A model generated the notes under the pieces. The model saw only the letters and a program-made list of their open reading frames with translations, was not told the DNA's origin and made no database searches. A program made the position numbers and the translations under genes. From the NCBI GenBank assembly GCA_012515695.1, contig JAAYXX010000156.1:1-22840 (forward strand): a stretch of DNA of 22,840 nucleotides. Reading direction: 5' to 3'. Positions within the stretch are counted from its first letter, which is position 1. Each line of letters opens with the position of its first letter. The DNA comes from Chloroflexota bacterium (lineage in GTDB: Bacteria > Chloroflexota > Anaerolineae > UBA1429). Shown in pieces: positions 8,240 through 15,742 of the stretch.

Positions 8240-8337
8240 TTTCTCATTACCTCCATCCGCAAACAGGACGCCGGGCCTTGTACCGGCGGCGTTTTTCTAG
8301 TCAGTGTTTCCAGTAATCCGACGATAGCGCCTGGCAC

Positions 8338-9366
8338 TTACGGGAACTGTTGCAAGAAGCGCAGGTCATTCGCGAAAAAGTACCGGATATCGGTGATGCC
8401 ATGCTTGAGCATGGCGATCCGCTCCGGCCCCATCCCAAAGGCAAAGCCCGAATACTCGTCGGGATCATATCCGCCATTCCGCAACACCTGGGGGTGGACC
8501 ATGCCGCACCCCAGAATCTCCAGCCAGCCGGTCTGCTTGCAAATCTGGCAGCCCTCGCCGCCGCACAGGATGCAGTCCATATCGGCCTCGGCGCTGGGTT
8601 CGGTGAACGGGAAATAGCTGGGGCGGAACCGCAGCCGCCGGTTCGCGCCAAACATCTGCCGGGCAAAGCTCTCCAACACGCCCTTCAGGTCGGCCATCGT
8701 GATATGCTTACCGATAGCCAGCCCCTCCACCTGGAAGAACATATGCTCGTGGCGAGTGCTCACCTGCTCATAGCGGTAGCACTTGCCGGGCAGGATCACC
8801 CGAAACGGCTCGGGATGATACTTGCGCATGGCGTGAATCTGCCCCGGCGAGGTGTGGGTGCGCAACAACACGCCCGGCTCGGTAGTGTAGAACGTGCTCC
8901 ACATATCCCGCGCCGGATGATCGGGCGGCAGGTTTAGCATCTGGAAATTGGTGACATCGTCCTCCACCTCGCGGCTGCGGAACACGTGAAAGCCCAGCCG
9001 GGCGAAAATGTCATAGATTTCGCGCAGGGTTTGGGTGCTGATGTGCAGATAACCCAGCGAAGGCGGGCGACCGGGGAGGCGCACGTCCATAGCGCCCTGA
9101 GCCAGTTCCTCCGCCAGCGCGGCACGGCGCACGGCCTCCTGGCGCTGCTCAAAAGCCGCCTCCAGGGCACTCTTGACCTGGTTGGCGATGTTGCCAGCCT
9201 GAGGGCGTTCTTCGGCGGGCAGCTTGCCAATTCCCCGCAGCAGCATGGTGAGCGCGCCTTTTTTGCCAAAATACGCCAGCCGCCAGGCTTCCAGTCCCTC
9301 TACATCCGTGATGGCTTCCAATTCGTTTTTGGCTTTTGCTTCCAGTTGGTATAGCTCTTCAAGCAT
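8338..9366 (-). CDS. pheS: Phenylalanyl-tRNA synthetase alpha subunit
   Basis: A 342-residue PheS, the catalytic subunit that activates Phe and transfers it to tRNA-Phe. The N-terminal coiled coil (MLEELYQLEAKAKNELEAI onward) precedes the class II core: motif 2 around TRHEHMFFQVEGL, and motif 3 in GFAFGMGPERIAMLKHGI. A four-cysteine CxxCxxxxCxxC knuckle (CILCGGEGCQIC) sits before TGWLEILGCGMVHP; this zinc-knuckle variant is known from Gram-positive-type PheS. The chosen ATG has AGGAGG 9 nt upstream; the frame stays open for 46 more codons into the T-box leader, which is non-coding. Expression should be controlled by the leader at 9464-9792. Confidence 0.97.
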   Translation of the reverse strand: MLEELYQLEAKAKNELEAITDVEGLEAWRLAYFGKKGALTMLLRGIGKLPAEERPQAGNIANQVKSALEAAFEQRQEAVRRAALAEELAQGAMDVRLPGRPPSLGYLHISTQTLREIYDIFARLGFHVFRSREVEDDVTNFQMLNLPPDHPARDMWSTFYTTEPGVLLRTHTSPGQIHAMRKYHPEPFRVILPGKCYRYEQVSTRHEHMFFQVEGLAIGKHITMADLKGVLESFARQMFGANRRLRFRPSYFPFTEPSAEADMDCILCGGEGCQICKQTGWLEILGCGMVHPQVLRNGGYDPDEYSGFAFGMGPERIAMLKHGITDIRYFFANDLRFLQQFP

Positions 9367-9463
9367 CAGGGTTTCCTCCTTATATCCGATCCAGCGACCT
9401 GCACGGACGCTGGGGTCATGGCAAGCTGGGCGGCTCGTGCCCATGCGTCCGTCTCCAAGGCAG

Positions 9464-9502
9464 AAAAAAAGACTGCAATTCGCCAGGGACGAAGTTGCAG
9501 TC
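9464..9502 (-). terminator. T-box regulated intrinsic terminator
   Basis: On the minus strand GACTGCAA (9495-9502) pairs with TTGCAGTC (9471-9478), extended by CTTCG/CGAA in the upper stem, and is followed directly by seven T residues (9464-9470). It sits 97 nt before the pheS start and just after the T-box sequence, the expected position for the expression platform. Confidence 0.9.
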
Positions 9503-9792
9503 ATTCACTCCGCGTTACCACCCTCATTGGTTCCCAGGGGAACCCACCTCTGCATCGGCGGCCCGGCTCGCGCCTGGAGCGGGATTACCGACTGCTCGTT
9601 AACGGCGAGCTACCGGAGCGGCCTACACATCGCGACATGGGATCATGTCGGACTTCAGTCGTCGGCTCCAGAGTGAACTTTAGCAGGTTTATTCCCAAGA
9701 GGACTTGCAGTCAATGATCCTCTCTCCCTGAGGGCATTCGGCCCGCCTACTCTCTCCTTCACAGCCTTTACGGGTTGCGTTTTATTCTATTG
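9464..9792 (-). promoter_or_regulatory. T-box riboswitch leader of pheST (specifier UUC, Phe)
   Basis: Read on the minus strand, the leader holds the T-box sequence AGGGTGGTAACGCGG (9510-9524), one base off the consensus AGGGTGGNACCGCG. Its TGGT can pair with the ACCA end of an uncharged tRNA. Stem I has AGTAGG (9746-9751) pairing with CCTGCT (9682-9687), and the specifier loop holds TTC followed by A (9675-9677), a Phe codon, matching the downstream genes. It ends in a terminator at 9464-9502. Uncharged tRNA-Phe would stabilise the antiterminator and allow pheST transcription. The 5' boundary is set by the predicted start site of the promoter at 9799-9827. Confidence 0.92.
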
Positions 9793-9798
9793 CTATCG

Positions 9799-9827
9799 AG
9801 TATACGATCATCCGCCCCAAATGTCAA
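9799..9827 (-). promoter_or_regulatory. Sigma70-type promoter of pheST
   Basis: TTGACA (9822-9827), 17-bp spacer, TATACT (9799-9804) on the minus strand. The -35 box is perfect and the -10 box five of six. It starts 4 bp beyond the stop codon of the lyase gene. The predicted start is near 9792, giving a leader of about 425 nt, enough for the T-box. Confidence 0.88.
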
Positions 9828-9831
9828 GCGG

Positions 9832-11004
9832 CTAATAGATGGGGCCGTTTCGCAACAGGGTAAACTCGGCATGTTGCAATTGCTCGGCGGCTGTAGGCAC
9901 GCCTTCGGCCACCCGCAGGCAGAACTGGTAGATGCGCTCGCCGACCTGGGAGATGGTCTCACGCCCCGCGATAATCGGGCTGGCGTCGATATCCATGTCC
10001 TCTTGCATGCGGGCGTAGGTCTGGGCGTTGCCCGTCACCTTGATCACTGGCGCGATGGGGTTGCCCATCGGGTTGCCCCGGCCCGTGGTAAAGACGACGA
10101 TCTGGCTCCCCGCCGCCACCATCGCCGAGACAGAGGCCGGGTCATTGCCTGGCGTGTCCATGAACGACAGGCCGGGGCGGGTGGGAGGGTCTCCATAAGC
10201 CAGCACATCCACCAGGGGGGTCGTGCCGCCCTTCAGGATATCGCCCAGGGCCTTTTCCTCCACGGTAGAGATGCCGCCGAGCACGTTGCCCGGCGTGGGC
10301 TGCTTGCCCATCAGGTCTTCGCCGGTAGCTTTGAGCTGGGCTTCGCAATCGCGCATGACCTGCATCAGGCGTTGGGCCACCTCTGGCGTGGTCGCCCGGC
10401 GGGCCAGGATATGCTCGGCCCCGAACAACTCGCTGGTTTCGGACAGGATCACCCGCCCGCCCTGCGCGACGATCAAATCGCTAAAAGCGCCCATCGCCGG
10501 GTTGGCGGCCATCCCCGACGTAGCATCCGAGCCGCCGCATTCCAGGCCGATGGTCAATTCAGAGACGGTACAAGGCTCGCGCTGCAACCCCTCGGCTGGC
10601 TGGACCATCTGGCGGGCCAGGGCGACGCCCTTTTCCACCGTCCGGCGCGTGCCGCCCAATTGCTGGATGACCAGCAGTTCGGTGGGGGCAGGCCCCTGGG
10701 CGATTTGCTCCGCCAGCGCGCTGGCGTCGAGCGTTTCGCAGCCCAGGCTAACGACCAGGCTGCCGATGACGTTGGGGTGTTTGCCATAGCCAGCGAGCCA
10801 ACGCGTCGCGGCGCGCACGTCCGCCTCGGTCTGGCTGCATCCGCCGTCATAGCCGACCAGCATGGCCCCCTCGACTTGCGAAGCGATCATGGACGCGGCG
10901 TGCAGGGCGCAGCCACACGAAGGAATGATTGCCACCCAGTTCCGCACGCCCACCTGGCCATCCTTGCGCCGGTAGCCGTGAAAAGTGTTCTGCATCGAGT
11001 TCAT
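9832..11004 (-). CDS. UxaA/GarD-family dehydratase or SuyB-type lyase, large subunit
   Basis: A 390-residue protein matching the large domain of altronate/galactarate dehydratases and of (2R)-sulfolactate sulfo-lyase SuyB. Landmarks are the N-terminal GYRRKDGQVGVRNWVAIIPS, a cysteine-rich SCGCALH, GYDGGCSQTE, SLGCE, GLECGGSDATSG and the C-terminal VVFTTGRGNPMG. These enzymes use iron to eliminate water (or sulfite) from a 2-hydroxy acid. Here the small SAF domain is a separate upstream gene overlapping by ATGA, the split arrangement seen in SuyAB and some UxaA homologues. No uronate pathway genes are visible, so the substrate is open. An internal ATG three codons in is an alternative start. 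Confidence 0.87.
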   Translation of the reverse strand: MNSMQNTFHGYRRKDGQVGVRNWVAIIPSCGCALHAASMIASQVEGAMLVGYDGGCSQTEADVRAATRWLAGYGKHPNVIGSLVVSLGCETLDASALAEQIAQGPAPTELLVIQQLGGTRRTVEKGVALARQMVQPAEGLQREPCTVSELTIGLECGGSDATSGMAANPAMGAFSDLIVAQGGRVILSETSELFGAEHILARRATTPEVAQRLMQVMRDCEAQLKATGEDLMGKQPTPGNVLGGISTVEEKALGDILKGGTTPLVDVLAYGDPPTRPGLSFMDTPGNDPASVSAMVAAGSQIVVFTTGRGNPMGNPIAPVIKVTGNAQTYARMQEDMDIDASPIIAGRETISQVGERIYQFCLRVAEGVPTAAEQLQHAEFTLLRNGPIY

Positions 11005-11285
11005 TGTTTGACTGCTCCTCGCACGCTGCGGAGATTATGCACATGAACGTGCTCGCCGGGTTGAATATCGGCGGTGGCCAGCCCGATGGACTCGCCATAC
11101 TTGATGACCGTCTCGCCATTGGCGATGGGGGCCAGGGCTACCTTGTGTCCAAAGGGGATGGCTTGCTGGGCGATGACGGCGGGCACTGGCGTGCCCTCGG
11201 CCATTTCCAGGGCATCGCCCGGAGCCAGATCGCGCACGGCGACAGCGACATTATCTTGCGGGTTGATCTTGAGTGCGTTGATCAT
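11001..11285 (-). CDS. UxaA/SuyA-type small subunit (SAF domain)
   Basis: A 94-residue SAF-domain protein equivalent to the N-terminal domain of altronate dehydratase or to SuyA. Visible motifs are DNVAVAVRDLAPGD near the N-terminus, IPFGHKVALAPIANGE in the centre, VIKYGESIGLATADI, and the terminal HVHVHNLRS histidine motif. The start MINALKI has AGGAGG 12 nt upstream, slightly long; an ATG 8 codons upstream overlaps that ribosome site, so I reject it. Its stop overlaps the next start as ATGA, so both subunits are probably made in equal amounts. Transcription should start near 11319 from the promoter at 11326-11354. Confidence 0.86.
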   Translation of the reverse strand: MINALKINPQDNVAVAVRDLAPGDALEMAEGTPVPAVIAQQAIPFGHKVALAPIANGETVIKYGESIGLATADIQPGEHVHVHNLRSVRGAVKQ

Positions 11286-11325
11286 GCTGGGCAGTTTCCT
11301 CCTGAGCATGTGCAATGTGGCCCTT

Positions 11326-11354
11326 CTTATAACATGCCCACTATATCGTGTCAA
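11326..11354 (-). promoter_or_regulatory. Sigma70-type promoter of the UxaA/SuyAB-type pair
   Basis: TTGACA (11349-11354), 17-bp spacer, TATAAG (11326-11331) on the minus strand. It ends 40 bp before the small-subunit start codon. It separates this pair from the his operon. Confidence 0.83.
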
Positions 11355-11384
11355 ACGATAGGCCGGACGAGGCGCGCTAAATGG

Positions 11385-11442
11385 TGCAGCCTGGGACGGA
11401 ATGTCCCAGGCTGCAGAAAGAGGAAACCCGTTCAAACGGGTT
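11385..11442. repeat. Two strong hairpins upstream of the lyase promoter
   Basis: A 13-bp perfect stem TGCAGCCTGGGAC/GTCCCAGGCTGCA (11385-11397 with 11403-11415, 5-nt loop) is followed by AACCCGTT/AACGGGTT (11425-11442). No T tract follows on the minus strand, but the first stem could still end or stall read-through from the his operon. A role as terminator is inference. Confidence 0.6.
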
Positions 11443-11499
11443 AAGAAGTGTTTAGTACAATGGAGTGCACTTTTACTTATATTATCCCGGCACCTTCAG

Positions 11500-11577
11500 C
11501 CCTCACCCCCGGCTGTACTCAGCCGCCCGGCTGAAAGCCGCCCGGCTGAAAGCCGCACTCTCCCAAAGGGCGAGGGA
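11500..11577. repeat. CCCTCACCC-type repeat with a 15-bp tandem duplication
   Basis: This shares CCTCACCCCCGGCTGTAC (11501-11518) exactly with the complement of 5549-5566 inside the MITE-like element, and ends CTCTCCCAAAGGGCGAGGG as the halves of that element do. In the middle GCCGCCCGGCTGAAA is repeated twice in tandem (11522-11536, 11537-11551). It is thus a single half of the fold-back module found at 5439-5570. The gap 11286-11684 holds only these repeats and the lyase promoter. Confidence 0.65.
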
Positions 11578-11585
11578 GTTGCTCG

Positions 11586-11638
11586 GGACCGCCGCCATCC
11601 TTGGCGGCTTACAATGATGCCGGCTGGAAGCCGGCGGT
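11586..11638. repeat. Dispersed hairpin repeat, copy 2 (uninterrupted)
   Basis: A 53-bp unit that aligns gap-free with copy 1 near 5344-5635 once the insertion there is removed. It can form GCCGCC/GGCGGC (11591-11608) and GCCGGC/GCCGGC (11619-11635) hairpins, and an outer GGACCGCCG/CGGCGGTCC stem (11586-11594 with 11632-11640). It lies 47 bp past the end of the HAD gene and may act as a 3' stabiliser of the his mRNA. Confidence 0.7.
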
Positions 11639-11684
11639 CCAATGATACGGCGTGCCACCGCGTTGAAACCGCCCATCGTAAGTT

Positions 11685-12371
11685 CTACGGCAAATACCCT
11701 AACAACTGCTCGGCGCGGTCCAGTATCAGGTGGGCGCCCGCGCGCTCTAGCTCCTCTCGCTCGCCAAAGCCCGACAGCACGCCCACGGCAAACGCCCCTG
11801 CACGGCGGGCGGAGCGAATGTCCATTGTGGTATCCCCGATCATGATGCATCGGCGGGGGTCAACGCCCAACATCGCCGCCGCCCGGCGAACCGGCCCGGG
11901 GTGCGGCTTCATCCACCAGCCATCCTGTCGGGTGACGATGGCGTCGAAATAGGGCGCAAAGCCGGTCTGCTCGACAAAGGCCAGCGCCTCTGGGCGGGCG
12001 CGAGTGGTGACGACGGCCAGCTTGTAGCGGCTTTTCAACGCGAGCAGCAACTCCTGGCTCCCATCGATCAACTGCGCGCGCCTTCTGGTAGCCAGCCCCT
12101 TGGAGCGGCGAATGCGGTCGCTGATCCCAAGCATGTTGGTATCCAGCCCCAGGTGTTCCAGCGTCGAGATGGCATAGTTGGACGGGGTTTCAATTGCCAT
12201 AACCAGCCTGCGCCCCCAGACACGGGCGTCAAAGCGGCGAAAGATGCGCTGGATGGGGGCCAGCTTTTCGGCCAGCACCCCCGCCCAGCGGTTATGTGTC
12301 TCTACCAGCGTGCCGTCCAGATCGAACAAAACGGCCTGCACGTTCGGCAGGGCAATGGGATTCTGCGTCAT
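11685..12371 (-). CDS. HAD-superfamily phosphatase; candidate histidinol-phosphate phosphatase
   Basis: A 228-residue HAD hydrolase. Motif I is LFDLDGTLVE (D17 nucleophile, D19 acid/base), motif II the threonine in VVTTRARPE, motif III the lysine in MKPHPGP, and motif IV GDTTMDIRSA. The long helical insertion after motif I (about residues 25-95) marks a C1-capped phosphoglycolate-phosphatase-like enzyme. It begins 17 nt after hisE with GGAGAGGG upstream, so it is the last gene of the his operon. The operon encodes every his enzyme except histidinol-phosphate phosphatase (HisB here is the dehydratase domain only), so this gene is the natural candidate; that is inference from context. Phosphoglycolate phosphatase is the alternative. 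Confidence 0.82.
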   Translation of the reverse strand: MTQNPIALPNVQAVLFDLDGTLVETHNRWAGVLAEKLAPIQRIFRRFDARVWGRRLVMAIETPSNYAISTLEHLGLDTNMLGISDRIRRSKGLATRRRAQLIDGSQELLLALKSRYKLAVVTTRARPEALAFVEQTGFAPYFDAIVTRQDGWWMKPHPGPVRRAAAMLGVDPRRCIMIGDTTMDIRSARRAGAFAVGVLSGFGEREELERAGAHLILDRAEQLLGYLP

Positions 12372-12388
12372 GAACCCTCTCCGGTATA

Positions 12389-12670
12389 CTACTTGAAGCG
12401 GCGGGCCAGTTCGGCTTCCACGTCGGCCCAGGTCAACCCTCGCGAGACGAGCAGCACCAGCAGGTGGTAGATCAGGTCCGCCGACTCGTAGACCACCCGA
12501 TCATCGCTTTGCAGCGCCCCGGCAGTTACCACTTCCACGGCCTCTTCGCCCACTTTTTTCAGGATTTCCACCGGCCCCTCGGCGAACAGCCGACAGGTAT
12601 ACGACCCCTCTTTGGGGTGTTCTTTGCGGTCTTGAATGGTTGCCAGGAGGGCATCAATCGTCTGACTCAC
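12389..12670 (-). CDS. hisE: Phosphoribosyl-ATP pyrophosphatase
   Basis: A 93-residue MazG-like pyrophosphohydrolase for step 2 of histidine synthesis, PR-ATP to PR-AMP. Visible motifs are HPKEGSYTCRLFAEG near residue 20, KKVGEEAVEVV (the EExxE-type metal helix) and ESADLIYHLLVLL. Length is typical of stand-alone HisE. The start is GTG, with GGGAAGG upstream; it overlaps hisI by 17 nt. HisI and HisE are split here rather than fused as in Escherichia coli. Confidence 0.95.
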   Translation of the reverse strand: MSQTIDALLATIQDRKEHPKEGSYTCRLFAEGPVEILKKVGEEAVEVVTAGALQSDDRVVYESADLIYHLLVLLVSRGLTWADVEAELARRFK

Positions 12671-13019
12671 AATCCTTCCCTTTCATTGTGCGGTAAAAGC
12701 AACTCGTCGCGCCCGTATGGCAAGCGGGGCCTGCTGTGTCCACCAGCACCAGCAGAGCATCAGCGTCGCAATCCAGGCGAATCTCGCGGATGGTCTGCGT
12801 GTTGCCCGAAGTGCTCCCCTTGTGCCAGAGTGCCTGCCTGCTACGGCTCCAGAACCAGGTCTCGCCTCGCTCCTGGCTGAGTTGCAACGATTCTCGATTC
12901 ATATACGCCAGCATCAACACCTGGCCGGTTGTCGCGTCCTGGACAATCGCTGGCACCAGCCCCCGACTGTCCCAGACCACATCGTCTATTCCTACGAACT
13001 GCACAGCTATTCGCTCCAT
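12654..13019 (-). CDS. hisI: Phosphoribosyl-AMP cyclohydrolase
   Basis: A 121-residue enzyme for step 3, opening the adenine ring of PR-AMP. Landmarks are VLMLAYMNRESL, TWFWSRSRQALWHKG, SGNTQ and the metal motif DCDADALLVLVDTAGPACH, where the aspartates and cysteines bind magnesium and zinc, followed by a last cysteine in TSCFYR. It follows hisF by 10 nt and overlaps hisE. Confidence 0.96.
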   Translation of the reverse strand: MERIAVQFVGIDDVVWDSRGLVPAIVQDATTGQVLMLAYMNRESLQLSQERGETWFWSRSRQALWHKGSTSGNTQTIREIRLDCDADALLVLVDTAGPACHTGATSCFYRTMKGKDCESDD

Positions 13020-13029
13020 TGCTCTTTTT

Positions 13030-13788
13030 TTATTGACGGACGGGTAATCCGCGGTCTGCGAGATATTTCTTGACCTGCGTGACGCTCAACTCGCGAAAAT
13101 GGAACAGGGAAGCAGCCAGGGCCGCGCTGGCCTTTCCCTCGGTGAGTGCGTCGTAAAAGTGCTCGATTTTGCCAGCCCCTCCCGACGCAATCACCGGGAT
13201 AGAGACCGCCTCGGCGACGGCCCGCGTCATGGCGATATCATAGCCGTCCTTGGTGCCGTCCTTGTCCACGCTGGTCAGCAAGATCTCGCCAGCCCCGCGC
13301 TCCTCGACCTCTTTGGCCCAGTCTACCACATTCTTGCCGGTGGCGATACGCCCCCCGTTGATATACACCTGCCATGTGCCATCCGGCTCCTGCTTGCCGT
13401 CAATGGCGACCACGATGCACTGGGAGCCGAATCGCTTGGCCCCTTCGTTGATCAGGTCGGGGGTGCGAATAGCCGAGCTGTTGATGGATGTTTTGTCGGC
13501 CCCAGCCAGCAAGATGGCCCGCAGATCGTCCACCGTCCGCAGACCGCCGCCCACGGTAAAGGGGATATTGACTGCATCAGCCACCCGACGCACCATGTCT
13601 ATGACAATATCCCGCTGCTCGTGCGAGGCGGCAATATCGAGAAAGACCAGCTCGTCGGCGCGTTCCTGGCTATACAGTTTGGCGTGCTCGACGGGATCGC
13701 CCGCGTCACGCAGCTCTACAAAGTTGACTCCCTTGACGACCCGACCATTCATAAAATCCAGGCAAGGGATAATGCGTTTTGCCAGCAT
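13030..13788 (-). CDS. hisF: Imidazole glycerol phosphate synthase, cyclase subunit
   Basis: A 252-residue (beta-alpha)8 barrel that works with HisH to make IGP and AICAR. Catalytic D11 is in CLDFMNGRVVKG and the second aspartate in SVDKDGTKDGYD; phosphate-binding loops are TVGGGLRT and ASGGAGKI. The start ATG (MLAKRIIPCLD) has GGAGGATGAC upstream; an open frame reaching back to 13908 lies inside hisA and is rejected. It starts one nucleotide after the hisA stop. Confidence 0.97.
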   Translation of the reverse strand: MLAKRIIPCLDFMNGRVVKGVNFVELRDAGDPVEHAKLYSQERADELVFLDIAASHEQRDIVIDMVRRVADAVNIPFTVGGGLRTVDDLRAILLAGADKTSINSSAIRTPDLINEGAKRFGSQCIVVAIDGKQEPDGTWQVYINGGRIATGKNVVDWAKEVEERGAGEILLTSVDKDGTKDGYDIAMTRAVAEAVSIPVIASGGAGKIEHFYDALTEGKASAALAASLFHFRELSVTQVKKYLADRGLPVRQ

Positions 13789-13789
13789 G

Positions 13790-14524
13790 TCATCCTCCAG
13801 AGGCAATAGTGAGTGCCTGTTCCAGGGGGACAGCCCCCCGATACAGAGCCATTCCAATGATGACGCCTTCGATACCGTCCGCCTCACGCTGCTTGATGGC
13901 GCGCACATCCTCCAACGAGGCCACGCCGCCAGAAGCGATCACCCGCAGGCCAGAGGCCAGCGCCAATTGCGCCGTGGCCTCGACGTTCACGCCGGTCAAC
14001 ATGCCATCGCGGCTGATATCCGTGTAGACGATGCGCTCTACGCCCTGGGCACGCACCCGCCGGGCCAGTTCGACGGCCTGCACGTCGGATACGTCCAGCC
14101 AGCCCTGCACAGCCACGCGCCCGTCGCGAGCGTCAATTCCCACGCTGACGGCTTGCGCGCCGTACCGGGCGATGGCCTGCTCGACGATGGCCGGTTCGCG
14201 GAGGGCCACCGTCCCCAAGATCACCCGCGAGACGCCCATCTCTAGCACACGCGCCACGTCTTCCAGGCGGCGCAACCCTCCGCCAAACTGCACAGGCAGC
14301 TGGACCGCGTCCAGAATGCGTTGTAGCGCGGCCAGGTTGGCGGTGGCCTTTTCGCCCACCGCGCCGTCCAGGTTGACCACGTGCAGCCAACCCGCGCCTT
14401 CCGCCGCCCAGCGTTGGGCCACCAGGGCCGGGTCCTCGGCGAAAACCGTTTCTTCTGCAAAATCGCCCTGCCGCAGACGCACGCAGCGCCCGCCACGCAG
14501 GTCAATAGCCGGATAGATAATCAC
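13790..14524 (-). CDS. hisA: ProFAR isomerase
   Basis: A 244-residue (beta-alpha)8 barrel for the Amadori rearrangement of ProFAR to PRFAR. Catalytic D8 is in YPAIDLRGG and the partner aspartate in VYTDISRDG; phosphate loops are QFGGGLRR and ASGGVAS. The start is GTG at 14522-14524, overlapping the hisH stop as GTGA and giving MIIYPAIDL; a longer open frame to 14812 lies inside hisH. A PriA-like second activity (TrpF) cannot be tested here because no trp genes are visible. Confidence 0.96.
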   Translation of the reverse strand: MIIYPAIDLRGGRCVRLRQGDFAEETVFAEDPALVAQRWAAEGAGWLHVVNLDGAVGEKATANLAALQRILDAVQLPVQFGGGLRRLEDVARVLEMGVSRVILGTVALREPAIVEQAIARYGAQAVSVGIDARDGRVAVQGWLDVSDVQAVELARRVRAQGVERIVYTDISRDGMLTGVNVEATAQLALASGLRVIASGGVASLEDVRAIKQREADGIEGVIIGMALYRGAVPLEQALTIASGG

Positions 14525-15147
14525 GATCCTCGTTCCTCCAACAGTCCGGCAGCCACGCCGAAATTGCGTAGAATGCGCTCGCCTACGTCCTGGCTCTTTT
14601 CCGGGTGGAATTGGATAGCATACAGGTTGTCGCGGGCAATGGCGCTCGTGTACTCGATGCCATAGTCCGTCGTGCCCGCAATCACTGACTTGTCTTCGGG
14701 GAGCACATAATAGGAATGCACGAAATAGGCATAGCTTCCATCGGGCAGCCCCTTCCACAGCGGCGTCGGGCGGGTCTGGTGAACCTGGTTCCAGCCCATA
14801 TGCGGAACCCACAGACCCGGCGGAAAGCGCGTGACCTTGCCGGGCAAAATGCCCAACCCCCGATGCTCGCCCATCTCCTCGCTGACCTCGAACAAGAGTT
14901 GCAGCCCCAGGCAGATGCCCAGAAATGGCACGCCGTCGCGGATGGCGGCGACAAGGGGCGCTTCTAGCCCCTGGGCGCGCATGCGCTCCATGTTGTCGCC
15001 AAAGGCCCCCACGCCCGGCAGCACCAACGCCCTGGCCCGGCGCACCTCCGCCGGTTGGTCGCTGATGCGGGACGGGATGCCTAAGCGCTGGAACGCCATA
15101 TAGACATTACGCAGGTTCCCCGAGCCATAGTCAACGATGGTGAGCAA
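14521..15147 (-). CDS. hisH: Imidazole glycerol phosphate synthase, glutamine amidotransferase subunit
   Basis: A 208-residue class I glutaminase feeding ammonia to HisF. The oxyanion loop LPGVGAFGD, the nucleophile C79 in GICLGLQLLF, and the catalytic His and Glu in FHPEKS are all present, as is PHMGWNQV, which contacts HisF. The start appears to be TTG (MLTIVDYGSGN), one nucleotide after the hisB stop, with AGGAG upstream. Confidence 0.96.
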   Translation of the reverse strand: MLTIVDYGSGNLRNVYMAFQRLGIPSRISDQPAEVRRARALVLPGVGAFGDNMERMRAQGLEAPLVAAIRDGVPFLGICLGLQLLFEVSEEMGEHRGLGILPGKVTRFPPGLWVPHMGWNQVHQTRPTPLWKGLPDGSYAYFVHSYYVLPEDKSVIAGTTDYGIEYTSAIARDNLYAIQFHPEKSQDVGERILRNFGVAAGLLEERGS

Positions 15148-15148
15148 C

Positions 15149-15742
15149 CTACAATACTCCTTTGGTCGAAGGGATCGCCGAGCGGCGCGGGTCAGCGGCT
15201 ACTGCCTGGCCCAACGCGCGCCCCAGTCCCTTGAAAATCGCCTCGATAATGTGGTGGGTGTTGCGCCCGTGGATTAGCTTGACGTGTAGCGTCAGCCCGG
15301 CGTGAACGGCCAGAGCCTGAAGGAATTCGGGCACCAGTTCAGTATCCCAGTTGCCCACCTTGGACGCGTTCAGCGCCACATCATACACCAGATAGGGCCG
15401 CCCGGAGCAATCGAGCGCCACCAGCACCAGCGCCTCGTCCATCGGCATGATCTGGCTGCCGTAACGCTGGATGCCCGCCTTGTCGCCCAACGCCTGCCGG
15501 AGCGCCTGCCCCAAAGCAATGCCTACGTCCTCCACCGAATGGTGGTCGTCTATTTCGATGTCGCCCCGGCAGGTAACCTGTAGGTCCACCAGCCCATGCA
15601 CGGCGACGTGGCTCAACATATGATCGAAAAAGGGGACGCCGGTATCTAGCTCCCAGTTCCCGCTGCCGTCCAGGTTGACCCGCACGCGGATGTCGGTCTC
15701 GCGGGTCTGGCGGGCCACCTCTCCCACGCGCTCAGTGTCCAT
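15149..15742 (-). CDS. hisB: Imidazoleglycerol-phosphate dehydratase (monofunctional)
   Basis: A 197-residue IGP dehydratase for step 7. Manganese-binding motifs are FFDHMLSHVAVHG, DDHHSVEDVGI and RNTHHIIEAIFKGLGRAL, the two HH pairs in the usual positions. There is no N-terminal HAD phosphatase domain as in the E. coli fusion, so histidinol-phosphate phosphatase must be separate. It overlaps hisC by 11 nt. Confidence 0.97.
   Translation of the reverse strand: MDTERVGEVARQTRETDIRVRVNLDGSGNWELDTGVPFFDHMLSHVAVHGLVDLQVTCRGDIEIDDHHSVEDVGIALGQALRQALGDKAGIQRYGSQIMPMDEALVLVALDCSGRPYLVYDVALNASKVGNWDTELVPEFLQALAVHAGLTLHVKLIHGRNTHHIIEAIFKGLGRALGQAVAADPRRSAIPSTKGVL

Noticed and set aside
8268..8292. 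Hairpin ACGCCG/CGGCGT followed by TTTTT on the plus strand, between pheS and pheT
   Set aside because: It looks like an intrinsic terminator only for plus-strand transcripts, and no plus-strand gene is near. On the pheST transcript the U tract is absent, so I do not annotate it as a terminator.
9775..11046. Plus-strand open frame of 423 codons opposite the lyase genes
   Set aside because: Shadow of the UxaA/SuyB-type gene, which has all family motifs; no ribosome site or family features on this strand.
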